NCBI GenBank assembly: GCA_049366695.1
Contig: JBMNCR010000090.1
Span: 1 to 45,713, forward strand
Length of the DNA: 45,713 bases
From: JBMNCR01 sp049366695
GTDB taxonomy: Bacteria > Bacillota > Clostridia > Eubacteriales > Alkalibacteraceae
Reading direction: 5' to 3'
Of this stretch, positions 34,365 to 42,705 are shown piece after piece; within the stretch, counting starts at the first letter, position 1; every line of letters begins with the position of its first letter. A program made the position numbers and the translations under genes. The notes under the pieces are model-generated. The model was given only the letters and a program-made list of their open reading frames with translations. It was not told the origin of the DNA and searched no databases.

Positions 34365-35516
34365 CTATTTATAAACACCGTATTCATGCACAAAATCTGT
34401 AACAGCTTTTAAATTTTCTGGTTTAGCATCTTGCAATAGAAGAACTGACTTATCCATTGTAAACATAAATCCTCCTCCAGGCGCCGCTTTATCCACAATT
34501 TCTTTAGCCTTATCAATACACTCCTGCTTACTGTTTAAATTCAACATAGTCGTAGGGAAGTTTCCCATAATACACATAGTTTTTCCTAAATTTTCTTTAA
34601 CTACTCCTAAATCATCTTCTTCAAAGTATCCAACTATACCTTTTGGCAACTCTTGAAGATAATCATAATACCTGCTCCAATTTTTCTCGAAAAATATCTG
34701 CATAGTATATCCATCTTTTGTTATTTCTTCACAGAACTTTTTAAAAGTAGGCCAATAAAACCTTTCAAAATTTTTATTACTCATAAAAGGTGCCATGTGT
34801 AATGGAACAAAAATTGATTGTGTTGCACTAGGAACAGGATTTAATAACTTTGCAAGTTTAACCATAAGAGGTAAAGTCACTTCTACAGCTTCCTCTAATT
34901 TTCCTGGACACCTTCTTATATCCATAGAAACTCCAGTAAAACCTCTTAATAAATCAGCGATAAAATCAAGTGGAGCTTCAGAAATACCCCTTCTAATACT
35001 CGCAATGCCGTATTTTTGATTTAACATTGCGTTTCCCGCTGCTATTTTAGCTCTAATTTTACTATCAGCATTTACACTTCGAGCCCATGCTAAATGTCCA
35101 TCTACACCTGACTGCCCCAATTCTGTATATAATCTTGGCACAACCTTCTCTACTAAACACTTAAAAGGATCTTTAATATACTCATCATACTCTTCGGGCT
35201 GCAATCCAGCTACTTCTGGATGTTGCATATAACCATCTTTTTCATTTGGTACAAATGATTTTGATCCAGTCCTCTTATAAAACAAAGGAAATCTTCCCGC
35301 AAAACCACCTGCATCAAAATAAAAATCAGAATATAGTTTATCCATTGATTCTATCAATAAATCTAAATTCCATAATGACTCCTTTAAGTTATTACCAGCA
35401 TATTGAATAGCATATGTTGGCTCAACTTTACATATTACTGGCACTCTATCAGGCTGTTCATTTAGTATAGCCTTTCTACACCGTTCTAGTTTTTCATTTA
35501 AACCGTTTTTATTCAT
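34365..35516 (-). CDS. UroD-superfamily protein lacking the HxCG motif (module B)
   Basis: A 383-residue UroD-like barrel related to the larger protein at 29157-30545. Shared stretches are GYMQHPEVAG, PEEYDEYIKDPFKC, DFIADLLRGFTGVSMDIRR, FVPLHMAPFMSNKNFE and GGGFMFTMDK near the end. At the site of the classic zinc motif HxCGN it reads FFEKNWSRYYDY (about residue 275), so both His and Cys are missing. It follows a corrinoid protein gene in an operon, so it presumably exchanges a methyl group with that protein, with a catalytic arrangement different from MtvB/MtaA types. The ribosome site is AGGTGAGG. Substrate unknown. Confidence 0.8.
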   Translation of the reverse strand: MNKNGLNEKLERCRKAILNEQPDRVPVICKVEPTYAIQYAGNNLKESLWNLDLLIESMDKLYSDFYFDAGGFAGRFPLFYKRTGSKSFVPNEKDGYMQHPEVAGLQPEEYDEYIKDPFKCLVEKVVPRLYTELGQSGVDGHLAWARSVNADSKIRAKIAAGNAMLNQKYGIASIRRGISEAPLDFIADLLRGFTGVSMDIRRCPGKLEEAVEVTLPLMVKLAKLLNPVPSATQSIFVPLHMAPFMSNKNFERFYWPTFKKFCEEITKDGYTMQIFFEKNWSRYYDYLQELPKGIVGYFEEDDLGVVKENLGKTMCIMGNFPTTMLNLNSKQECIDKAKEIVDKAAPGGGFMFTMDKSVLLLQDAKPENLKAVTDFVHEYGVYK

Positions 35517-35597
35517 ATCCTCACCTCTTATAATAATTTGAAATCTAGAAATATATCATATTACCACTACTTAAATGTTTAAAAATAAACTACATAC

Positions 35598-36233
35598 TTA
35601 GTTAGTCCATTTTTGACATATTTTAACCCCTTCTGCTGCATTTGTAGTAAATGCATCTGCTCCAATATGCTCGCATGCTTCTTTAGTCACTGGGTTTCCA
35701 CCAATAATAACTTTAACAGAATCACGAAGTCCCGCTTCTTTAAGTCCTTCTACTGTATCTTTCATAGCTTCTAATGCTAAAGTAAGTACACCACTCATTC
35801 CAACTACATCAGGTTTTACTTCTTTTACTTTTTCTACAAAAGCACTAACTGGTTGATCAATTCCTATATCATATACTTCAAAACCAGCTGCTTCACACAT
35901 GCTTTTATATATATTTTTCCCTATATCATGCAAATCTCCGTGTACTGTCCCTAATACGATACTACCAACTTTTGAAGTACTACCTGATCCTATTACGGGT
36001 TTTAAAGCGTTTATAGCTTCTGTCAATAATTCTCCAGCAAATATCAAATCACCTACAAAATACTCACCCTTTTCAAATAAATCTCCTACCACTGCCATCC
36101 CTGCTTGACATGCATTTACTACTTTTTGCGCTTCTTCTTCTGTAGGCTTAGAACTAATAAAATCTTTTAACATTTTTAATACTTCTTCTTCTTCTAATTC
36201 TCCTACAGCCTGCGTTAATACTTGTGAATCCAT
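35598..36233 (-). CDS. Methyltransferase corrinoid protein (module B)
   Basis: A 211-residue cobalamin-binding protein like that of module A. The cap domain comprises residues about 1-85. The B12 domain has LGTVHGDLHDIGKN with His102 as cobalt ligand, MSGVLTLALEAMKD (SxL-type motif) and VIIGGNPVTKEACEH. The ATG at 36233 follows GGAGGTG; an upstream ATG at 36308 would add 25 unlikely residues and sits in the promoter. It is the first gene of module B, with a consensus-like promoter. No dedicated MT-II gene lies in this operon, so it may use the one of module A. Confidence 0.94.
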   Translation of the reverse strand: MDSQVLTQAVGELEEEEVLKMLKDFISSKPTEEEAQKVVNACQAGMAVVGDLFEKGEYFVGDLIFAGELLTEAINALKPVIGSGSTSKVGSIVLGTVHGDLHDIGKNIYKSMCEAAGFEVYDIGIDQPVSAFVEKVKEVKPDVVGMSGVLTLALEAMKDTVEGLKEAGLRDSVKVIIGGNPVTKEACEHIGADAFTTNAAEGVKICQKWTN

Positions 36234-36279
36234 TTTATACACCTCCATTGTTTGAAAATATTTTTTTATTTTCAATTTA

Positions 36280-36308
36280 AGTATAAATGAAAACGTTTCG
36301 ATAGTCAA
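36280..36308 (-). promoter_or_regulatory. Promoter and possible operator of module B
   Basis: Minus strand: -35 TTGACT (36308-36303), spacer of exactly 17 bases, -10 TATACT (36285-36280). The spacer contains the palindrome AAACGTTT (36291-36298), a plausible site for the divergent TetR regulator. The rest of 36309-36438 is AT-rich with no other clear signal. Confidence 0.65.
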
Positions 36309-36438
36309 TTGTTTTTGTATATTATTTGTTATTTTTAATATTTTAATCAGATATTATTTTTGATATTTTCATTAGCACTTTACTTTTTTCTATTTTTAAT
36401 ATAAAATAAATTGAGTTTTTTATTATAAAGGAGTAAAA

Positions 36439-37092
36439 ATGGCTTCAAATAAAAAGGGGATTCAAACAAAAGAATATATATATAAAATCACAAAAAATTT
36501 ATTTTATGAATTTGGTTACAATAAAACTACTCTGTCATTAATTTCTAAAGAAGCAGATGTTCCAATTGGACTGATTCCTTATCATTTTAAAAATAAAGAC
36601 AATATTTTAAAAATGGTCTATGATGACTTTTTAAGAGAAATAGATAAATGTATTAACAAACATAGTATAGACACGAAAAACAATAGCATACTTCGTCATG
36701 CTATTGTTTCACGGATTTATTATCAAATAATATTAGAGAATAACAACAATAAACGAGTATATACTGAAGTTTTAAGAAAAAAATCTAATTATATCCTTTT
36801 ACATAACAGTATTGGCTCGCGATATGTGAGTTACTTAGATGATTATAATATTACACTCACTAAAGAAGAATTTGAAAGTAACCTTTATTGTGATTTTGGA
36901 GCAAGGAGAGAATTTTTTCTACATCTGATGAATGAAGATATTCAAATGCCAATTCAAGATGTAGTAACTTTTGTAAATGGTATAATTCCTAGGCTATTAA
37001 AAATCGATCAGAATACTGTAGATGATATCTTATCATATTCTTTAGAATGTTTTAATAAGATTGATTACTCGGATATAACATTTCTAAAGTAA
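36439..37092 (+). CDS. TetR-family transcriptional regulator (module B)
   Basis: A 217-residue TetR/AcrR protein with its helix-turn-helix at about 10-52 (IYKITKNLFYEFGYNKTTLS, then LISKEADVPIGLIPYHFKNK). The C-terminal ligand domain has no recognised family. Layout mirrors module A: the regulator is divergent from the methyltransferase operon. Its recognition helix (VPIGLIPYHF) differs from that of the first TetR (VTKQLIGYHF), consistent with distinct operators. AAAGGAG precedes the ATG at a normal distance, unlike the leaderless first regulator. Confidence 0.9.
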   Translation: MASNKKGIQTKEYIYKITKNLFYEFGYNKTTLSLISKEADVPIGLIPYHFKNKDNILKMVYDDFLREIDKCINKHSIDTKNNSILRHAIVSRIYYQIILENNNNKRVYTEVLRKKSNYILLHNSIGSRYVSYLDDYNITLTKEEFESNLYCDFGARREFFLHLMNEDIQMPIQDVVTFVNGIIPRLLKIDQNTVDDILSYSLECFNKIDYSDITFLK

Positions 37093-37111
37093 TAATTTTT
37101 CTATATATTTA

Positions 37112-38911
37112 TTACATATTTTCAATAACTCTTTTTAGAAATGTACCTACAATATCTGAAAATCTTTCAATACTTTTTGTATATATAAAATCTTTTCCGT
37201 ATATGAATTTCTCGGCGTATAGCTCTTCTTCTTTTCCAGTAAAAACACCTAATACTAATATATCATTTCTTCTCGCTTTTCTTACTTCTAAAGCGGTATC
37301 TTTTATAGCTGCTATGCCTCGATACGGCACTTCTCCTACTAATTTTTTTTGTTTATTCTTTGATATCTTTATATCATTAGGTTTCCCATCACTCAAAATG
37401 ATAAGTATTTTATTATCTTCTTTTCTATTCATTAGTCCTTCACAAACTGCTCTAATAGCTAATCCATCTCTATTGTTCCCAGCTGAATAATACTCAAATA
37501 TATTTTTATTATCATTTCTTGGTGAAGAGTAATCTCTGAATCTTCTTAAAATTGTGTAGTCTAAAAAACTACTAAACCCCATTACTCTATTTGGTATTCC
37601 TGCAAGTACCAATGCTTCACTTATTATATATGCTTGTGTTGCAACTTTTCCTTGATTTATTCTTTGCGATCCACTTGCATCTAACAAAATATCTACTACA
37701 TATCCACCTTTTTCATTGTTCACTATTTTCGAAAATACCTTTAAATCTTTACTTCTTCCTATTTTCCAAAGCTTATTAGGCATTATTATTCCATTATCCG
37801 CTGAAATTTTTGTAATTTCACTTTCTGCTATCATTGTCTTAATTATTGTTTGTTTTAACTTAGCTATATTTCTTTTATTTACTCTAGGATGCTCTGCATA
37901 ATAGGATAAATTATTCTCCTTTTGTCTTGTAACATATTTTTTTTGAAATAAATTTTCACAAGGTGTCCTTAATACTCCATCAGTAAAGTGCACTCTGCAT
38001 CCTTCATGAATATTTCGGCAAATTTTTCTTTCTATTTTTTTAATTTCGTCTTTGTTTAAAAATGCTTTACCATAATAGTATTCTATCTTATCGTATATTT
38101 TTTTAGCTGTTTCATCATCTACGTATATATTTCTATTATGAGAATCATTTGATCTATTTTGAAATTCACCCATAGATTCAACCAGTAATGAAGATGATAT
38201 TTTATCAATATCTTCAGATATTTCTTGGTTTATTTCTCCTTCGTTATAGAGCTCTTCATATATAAATCTAGAAAAATCATCCTTATTTTCTAAGTCATAC
38301 TCCCCATCTTCCATTTCTTCAAATTGCTCATAATACTCTTTATCATATTCCTCTACATTTGTAATATCACCGTTGAAATGCTTTGAATAGATATACTCAA
38401 TATTATTTATAAGTTTATATGTATCTTCTGCATACATACACTCTTTCACATCATTTAATATATCTTTAACTTTTTTATCAAATAATACACTCTTGCCCAT
38501 TTGTTCAAAAACTAATGAATATTTAATTTTATCCATAATGTCTTTTGAATTAAATTTAAGAAATATTTCTAATAATTCATCATAACCTTTTTTTCGAACA
38601 TCAACCATACCAGGTCTTTCTTTTAATAATTTTTCCTCAATCATTAGATCTGCGCATATATCAACAAGGGGTATAAATATATCTTTATCTACCCCCTTAC
38701 TTATCTTATAATGAACATATTTTTTAATTAATTTCCAGTCCATGTATTTTCTTCTTGCTCCAGCTTTTGCAGCATAATAAATAGCTAAATCTTTAGAAAT
38801 ATTAGAAAATCTTTCGTAATTTTCTAATTCTTCATTATAATCTTCGCTTATTGTCCACATCAAATTATTAAGTCTATTTTTATTATCATAATCACTATAT
38901 ATCCAATCCAT
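37112..38911 (-). CDS. VWA-domain (CobT/NorD-like) protein
   Basis: A 599-residue protein. The N-terminal 380 residues are helical and charged, with an acidic stretch at about 186-240 (EEYDKEYYEQFEEMEDGEYD). The C-terminal von Willebrand A domain has a complete MIDAS signature: DASGS (411-415), NNRDG (479-483) and SDGKPND (507-513). The partner AAA ATPase gene ends three bases upstream, so the two form an operon. Such MoxR/VWA pairs act as chaperones for metal or cofactor insertion or for enzyme activation (CobS-CobT, NorQ-NorD, CbbQ-CbbO). The client here is unknown; the neighbouring corrinoid enzymes are candidates only by position. Confidence 0.85.
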   Translation of the reverse strand: MDWIYSDYDNKNRLNNLMWTISEDYNEELENYERFSNISKDLAIYYAAKAGARRKYMDWKLIKKYVHYKISKGVDKDIFIPLVDICADLMIEEKLLKERPGMVDVRKKGYDELLEIFLKFNSKDIMDKIKYSLVFEQMGKSVLFDKKVKDILNDVKECMYAEDTYKLINNIEYIYSKHFNGDITNVEEYDKEYYEQFEEMEDGEYDLENKDDFSRFIYEELYNEGEINQEISEDIDKISSSLLVESMGEFQNRSNDSHNRNIYVDDETAKKIYDKIEYYYGKAFLNKDEIKKIERKICRNIHEGCRVHFTDGVLRTPCENLFQKKYVTRQKENNLSYYAEHPRVNKRNIAKLKQTIIKTMIAESEITKISADNGIIMPNKLWKIGRSKDLKVFSKIVNNEKGGYVVDILLDASGSQRINQGKVATQAYIISEALVLAGIPNRVMGFSSFLDYTILRRFRDYSSPRNDNKNIFEYYSAGNNRDGLAIRAVCEGLMNRKEDNKILIILSDGKPNDIKISKNKQKKLVGEVPYRGIAAIKDTALEVRKARRNDILVLGVFTGKEEELYAEKFIYGKDFIYTKSIERFSDIVGTFLKRVIENM

Positions 38912-38914
38912 ATA

Positions 38915-39844
38915 TTACACCTTATTTAAAGGAAATACATCTTGGTATTCCCAAGCATCAGGTATCCTAGTTCTTATTATATCTCCTACTATTTCTTTTT
39001 CATATTCATCAAAAGTCTTTCCCGTCACTCCCATTTTTATGGCTAATTTGGGCTTTAAACCTCTCTTTATGGTTTTTATACATGCAATTATTCCTCTTAA
39101 ATCTACCGCTTTTGTCGATATCTCACTGTTTTCAGCTTTTGTTTGGAGATCAAGAAAAACTCCAGCAAACTGGCTCAGTTTTTCTTCATCAATATTATTA
39201 AATTCAGACTTAAGTATCAAAAATAATTTATTATGATCCAACTTTGGAATATCAACTACCAAAAATCTAGAAACTAAAGCTTCATTTAATTCCTTCGTTC
39301 CGGCATATTCATAATTCATGGTACCAATAAATCTGGTTGCTTTATCTAATTTAATTTTTTCATAACCTGGAATATCTATTATTTTTCTATAATCAAGTGC
39401 AGAATGCAAAACTACTATTGCATCATTTTTAGCCATATTTATTTCGTCAAAAACACCAAATCCTCCATAAGTTGCACATTGATACACAGCTCCTTTTCTA
39501 AGCTTTACCTGATTATCTATAAATGTATCTGTACCAATTAATGTTGAACTATCTGTATTAACGTGAAAAGATACATTCCATTGAGGTCTTCCAAATAAGC
39601 AACATAAATTATCGGCAAGCACATTTTTACCAGTGGCTTTTGGACCGGATAAAAGTATATTTTCACCTTCCAAAATACCAGCTATACACATTTCCCATAT
39701 ATCTTTTCCATAAAAATAGTTTTGAGGTACCGGAACCCTATCTTTAACTTCTTCATGGACTTTATATTGTTTTTTGAAATACAAAGCCTCGTTTATTAAT
39801 TTTTGATTTACTTCATTCTCTATTAAAAATTGAATTATACCCAT
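38915..39844 (-). CDS. MoxR/CbbQ-type AAA ATPase
   Basis: A 309-residue AAA ATPase of the MoxR/CobS/NorQ class. Walker A is GPKATGKN (residues 67-74), with Asn where Ser or Thr normally follows the Lys; Walker B is GVFDEIN (130-136). Sensor 1 appears as FIGTMNYEYAGTKEL and the arginine-finger region as NEALVSRFLVVDIP. The pre-sensor insertion typical of MoxR may be the IIDIPGYEKIKL segment. ATG at 39853 touches the ribosome site AGGAGG, so ATG at 39844 is preferred. It is three bases from the VWA gene. Confidence 0.88.
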   Translation of the reverse strand: MGIIQFLIENEVNQKLINEALYFKKQYKVHEEVKDRVPVPQNYFYGKDIWEMCIAGILEGENILLSGPKATGKNVLADNLCCLFGRPQWNVSFHVNTDSSTLIGTDTFIDNQVKLRKGAVYQCATYGGFGVFDEINMAKNDAIVVLHSALDYRKIIDIPGYEKIKLDKATRFIGTMNYEYAGTKELNEALVSRFLVVDIPKLDHNKLFLILKSEFNNIDEEKLSQFAGVFLDLQTKAENSEISTKAVDLRGIIACIKTIKRGLKPKLAIKMGVTGKTFDEYEKEIVGDIIRTRIPDAWEYQDVFPLNKV

Positions 39845-40100
39845 AATTTTCATCCTCCTGCTTCATCTTATGTATAATCTATTTATTCCAATATTAAATG
39901 TCCATAAACACTTTATTTATATTATTATATCATTAATATGAATACTTCCATTTTTACATTTTAAATATTATTCCTTTAAATACTCTAAATACATAATAAC
40001 TTCTTTTCAAATATAAAAGTTTTCATTACAATAGTCTGTTATTTTATTTCAACAGTCTACTAGCATATGTGTTTATTATTAAAAAAGTTTACAATAAAAA

Positions 40101-40148
40101 TACCCCTTGATATTTTTACACATTTTTCAGCGTCTAATATTAGGGGTA
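40101..40148 (-). terminator. Terminator-like hairpin downstream of tRNA-Val
   Basis: TACCCCTAATATT pairs (with a two-base bulge) with AATATCAAGGGGTA on the minus strand, followed by TTTTTATT. It lies about 90 bases past tRNA-Val and would end that transcript. The rest of the gene-free stretch 39845-40238 is AT-rich and shows no other feature. Confidence 0.5.
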
Positions 40149-40238
40149 ACATTTGTATATCATTTTTATAACAAATACTATATATTATCAATCTTTATTA
40201 TTTAAAGCACTCTAATTTTCACCAAAAAATTATAATAT

Positions 40239-40314
40239 TGGTGATTCCGATTGGGCTCGAACCAACGACTTCCACCCTGTCAAGGTGGCGCTCTCCCAGC
40301 TGAGCTACGGAATC
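40239..40314 (-). tRNA. tRNA-Val (anticodon GAC)
   Basis: A 76-nt cloverleaf with encoded CCA on the minus strand. Acceptor GATTCCG pairs with CGGAATC, anticodon stem CCACC/GGTGG encloses TTGACAG, and the T-arm has GGTTCGAGCCC. The anticodon GAC reads GUC/GUU valine codons. It is a lone tRNA gene just downstream of the P-type ATPase gene. Confidence 0.95.
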
Positions 40315-40356
40315 ATCATTATTCATTATACATTGTATTTATAATTATTCAAGTAT

Positions 40357-42507
40357 TTATTTTTTATTAATGTAAAATATTCTACTAACATTTAACACTG
40401 CCAATAGAGCAACCCCTACATCAGCAAATACAGCTCCCCACATATTGGCCATTCCCAAAGCTCCTAACAATAGTACTATCAACTTGATACCTAATGCAAA
40501 ATATATATTTTGCATTACAATCTTATGGGTGTACTGAGATATTTTAATACCTTTAATAATTTTAGCTGGTTCATCTGTCATAAGCACCACATCTGATGCT
40601 TCTACAGCTACGTCAGATCCTAACGCTCCCATAGAAATCCCAACATCAGACATCGCCAATACCGGAGCATCATTTATACCATCGCCTACGAATGCAATTT
40701 TTGACTGTGTTGATTTCTCTTTTAATTTATTAAATTCTTCAACTTTATCTTGTGGTAAAAGATCCGCATTCAAATAATCAATTCCTAATTTTTCTGTAAT
40801 AGCTTTTGCTACATTTACTTGATCTCCAGTAAACATAACTACATTGCTTACTCCAACATCTTTAAGTTTTTTAACCAAATGAATTGCGTTTTCCTTTATT
40901 TCATCTGCAATAACAAAATTTCCATAGTATATATTGTCTATAGCTACATAGACTATCGTTCCCTCTGTTTGTATCTTTTCAATTATAATACCTTTATCCA
41001 TCATTAATTTTGAATTCCCTACAACAACATGATGATCTTTGTAATTTGCTTGTATTCCTTTTCCTGGAATTTCTTCAAAATCATCCACATAATTTATAAA
41101 AAGCTGTTCATTATAACATCTTGTAATAGCATTTGCTATTGGATGATCTGAAAGAGCTTCAGCTGTAGCAGCACATTCCAATACAAATTTTTTACTATAA
41201 TTTTTATTTATATTTAATTCAGTTACTGTTAATATACCTTTGGTAAGTGTTCCTGTTTTGTCAAAAACGATTGTATCTACTTCTCTTAACACATCTAAAT
41301 ACTGGCCACCTTTGATTAATATGCCTTCTTTAGATGAAGCCCCTATCCCCGCATAATAGCCTAAAGGTATGGAAACTACTAAAGCGCATGGACAAGATAC
41401 GACCAGGAATATAAGCCCCCTTTGTATCCAATCACTTAATATCTGTCCAGGTAATATAAAATAAGGAACAAAGGCTATTACTAAAGCTGAAACAACAACA
41501 ATTGGTGTATAATATCTAGCAAACTTAGTAATAAATTTTTCAGTTCTAGATTTGTTAGCTCCAGCATTCTCTATTAAATTCAATATTTTAGCAACCGCAG
41601 ATTCTTTAAAAGGTTTTTTTACCTCAATTCTTAATACCGAATTTTTATTTATAAATCCGCTTATTATCTGATTTCCAACAGTATATTTTTTGGGTACTGA
41701 TTCACCTGTCAAAGGAGAAGTATCTACCCAAGAATATCCTTCCAAAACTTCACCATCAATAGGGATTTTTTCTCCTGGTCTAACAACTATAATATCTCCT
41801 ACTTTTAAATCCTCTGGTATTACTTTGATTATTTTATCATCCACTATTTTACTTGCATAATCTGCCTTTATGTTTATTAGATCCTTTATCGACCTTCTTG
41901 AATTATCAACTGCATAATCTTGGAAATTTTCTCCTATCTTATAAAACAACATTACTGCAACTGCTTCATTAAACTCTCCAATAGCAAATGCTCCTATAGT
42001 AGCAATAAACATCAAGAAATTCTCATCAAAAATATCTCCTGCAAATATATTTCTTAAAGCACTACGAACTACATTCCAGCCAATTAAAACATACGCTGCC
42101 ACGTATAAACTCATTTCAAATAAAAATTTTAGTTCAAAGATATTTATTATAATAAAAACCATTATTCCAATAACCGACTTATAATCATCTAAAAAATAAT
42201 TTATTACACTACGTTTATTTTTTTCATTACTATTTATCTGCGAACTATTTCTAAAAGAATCTTCTGAAGAAATTTCAGAAGAATTATCCTTTTCAATCAC
42301 ATTGACATGAGGTTCGTATTTTGCAATAATATTTTTTATATCTTTTAAAACCTTTTCTTTATCATTAATATTCTCTAATTCTATATTCATAGATGAATTA
42401 ACAAAATTAACAAACAAAGTTTTTACTTCTGGTATTTGTTTTGAATAGAATTCAATCTTATTAGCACAACTAGCGCAATGTATCCCTTCTAAAATTAATG
42501 TTATCAC
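40357..42507 (-). CDS. Zn/Cd/Pb-type P1B heavy-metal ATPase
   Basis: A 716-residue metal-exporting P-type ATPase. The N-terminal HMA domain has the GIHCASC metal site (Cys11, Cys14). Then come two transmembrane pairs, the actuator motif TGES, the membrane CPC motif (SCPCALVVSIPL, about 371), DKTGTLT with the phosphorylated Asp (about 416), SDHPIAN, and the GDGINDAP hinge (about 609). The last helix region has FADVGVALLAVLNVSRI; the Asp is typical of Zn/Cd/Pb pumps of the CadA/ZntA type. The start is GTG at 42507, six bases after AGGAGGT; a longer frame to 42585 would cross the promoter. Expression is probably metal-induced through the palindrome upstream. No CadC/ArsR gene is adjacent. Confidence 0.92.
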   Translation of the reverse strand: MITLILEGIHCASCANKIEFYSKQIPEVKTLFVNFVNSSMNIELENINDKEKVLKDIKNIIAKYEPHVNVIEKDNSSEISSEDSFRNSSQINSNEKNKRSVINYFLDDYKSVIGIMVFIIINIFELKFLFEMSLYVAAYVLIGWNVVRSALRNIFAGDIFDENFLMFIATIGAFAIGEFNEAVAVMLFYKIGENFQDYAVDNSRRSIKDLINIKADYASKIVDDKIIKVIPEDLKVGDIIVVRPGEKIPIDGEVLEGYSWVDTSPLTGESVPKKYTVGNQIISGFINKNSVLRIEVKKPFKESAVAKILNLIENAGANKSRTEKFITKFARYYTPIVVVSALVIAFVPYFILPGQILSDWIQRGLIFLVVSCPCALVVSIPLGYYAGIGASSKEGILIKGGQYLDVLREVDTIVFDKTGTLTKGILTVTELNINKNYSKKFVLECAATAEALSDHPIANAITRCYNEQLFINYVDDFEEIPGKGIQANYKDHHVVVGNSKLMMDKGIIIEKIQTEGTIVYVAIDNIYYGNFVIADEIKENAIHLVKKLKDVGVSNVVMFTGDQVNVAKAITEKLGIDYLNADLLPQDKVEEFNKLKEKSTQSKIAFVGDGINDAPVLAMSDVGISMGALGSDVAVEASDVVLMTDEPAKIIKGIKISQYTHKIVMQNIYFALGIKLIVLLLGALGMANMWGAVFADVGVALLAVLNVSRIFYINKK

Positions 42508-42533
42508 GATGTACCTCCTACAAAGAACGTCTG

Positions 42534-42559
42534 AACATATGAAGATATATTCATATGTT
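42534..42559. promoter_or_regulatory. ArsR/SmtB-like palindromic operator of the metal ATPase
   Basis: AACATATGAA (42534-42543), a six-base spacer, and the exact inverse TTCATATGTT (42550-42559). It starts nine bases downstream of the -10 box. The ATATGAA-N6-TTCATAT form resembles CadC/SmtB operators. Confidence 0.6.
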
Positions 42560-42567
42560 ATGCATAT

Positions 42568-42596
42568 ATTATATTCAATTATCACTCTTATGTCAA
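42568..42596 (-). promoter_or_regulatory. Consensus sigma-A promoter of the metal ATPase
   Basis: Minus strand: perfect TTGACA (42596-42591), 17-base spacer, perfect TATAAT (42573-42568). Transcription would begin within the operator, giving a leader of about 50 bases before the GTG at 42507. A promoter this strong implies tight repression. Confidence 0.85.
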
Positions 42597-42705
42597 CTAG
42601 TTATGTCTGATTGTTTGCATCATAGATATTGTTATATTATACTATAATAATATAAATATTTTAAGTAATATCCATAAAAATCACTTAGAAAACAGAGGAT
42701 TGAAA

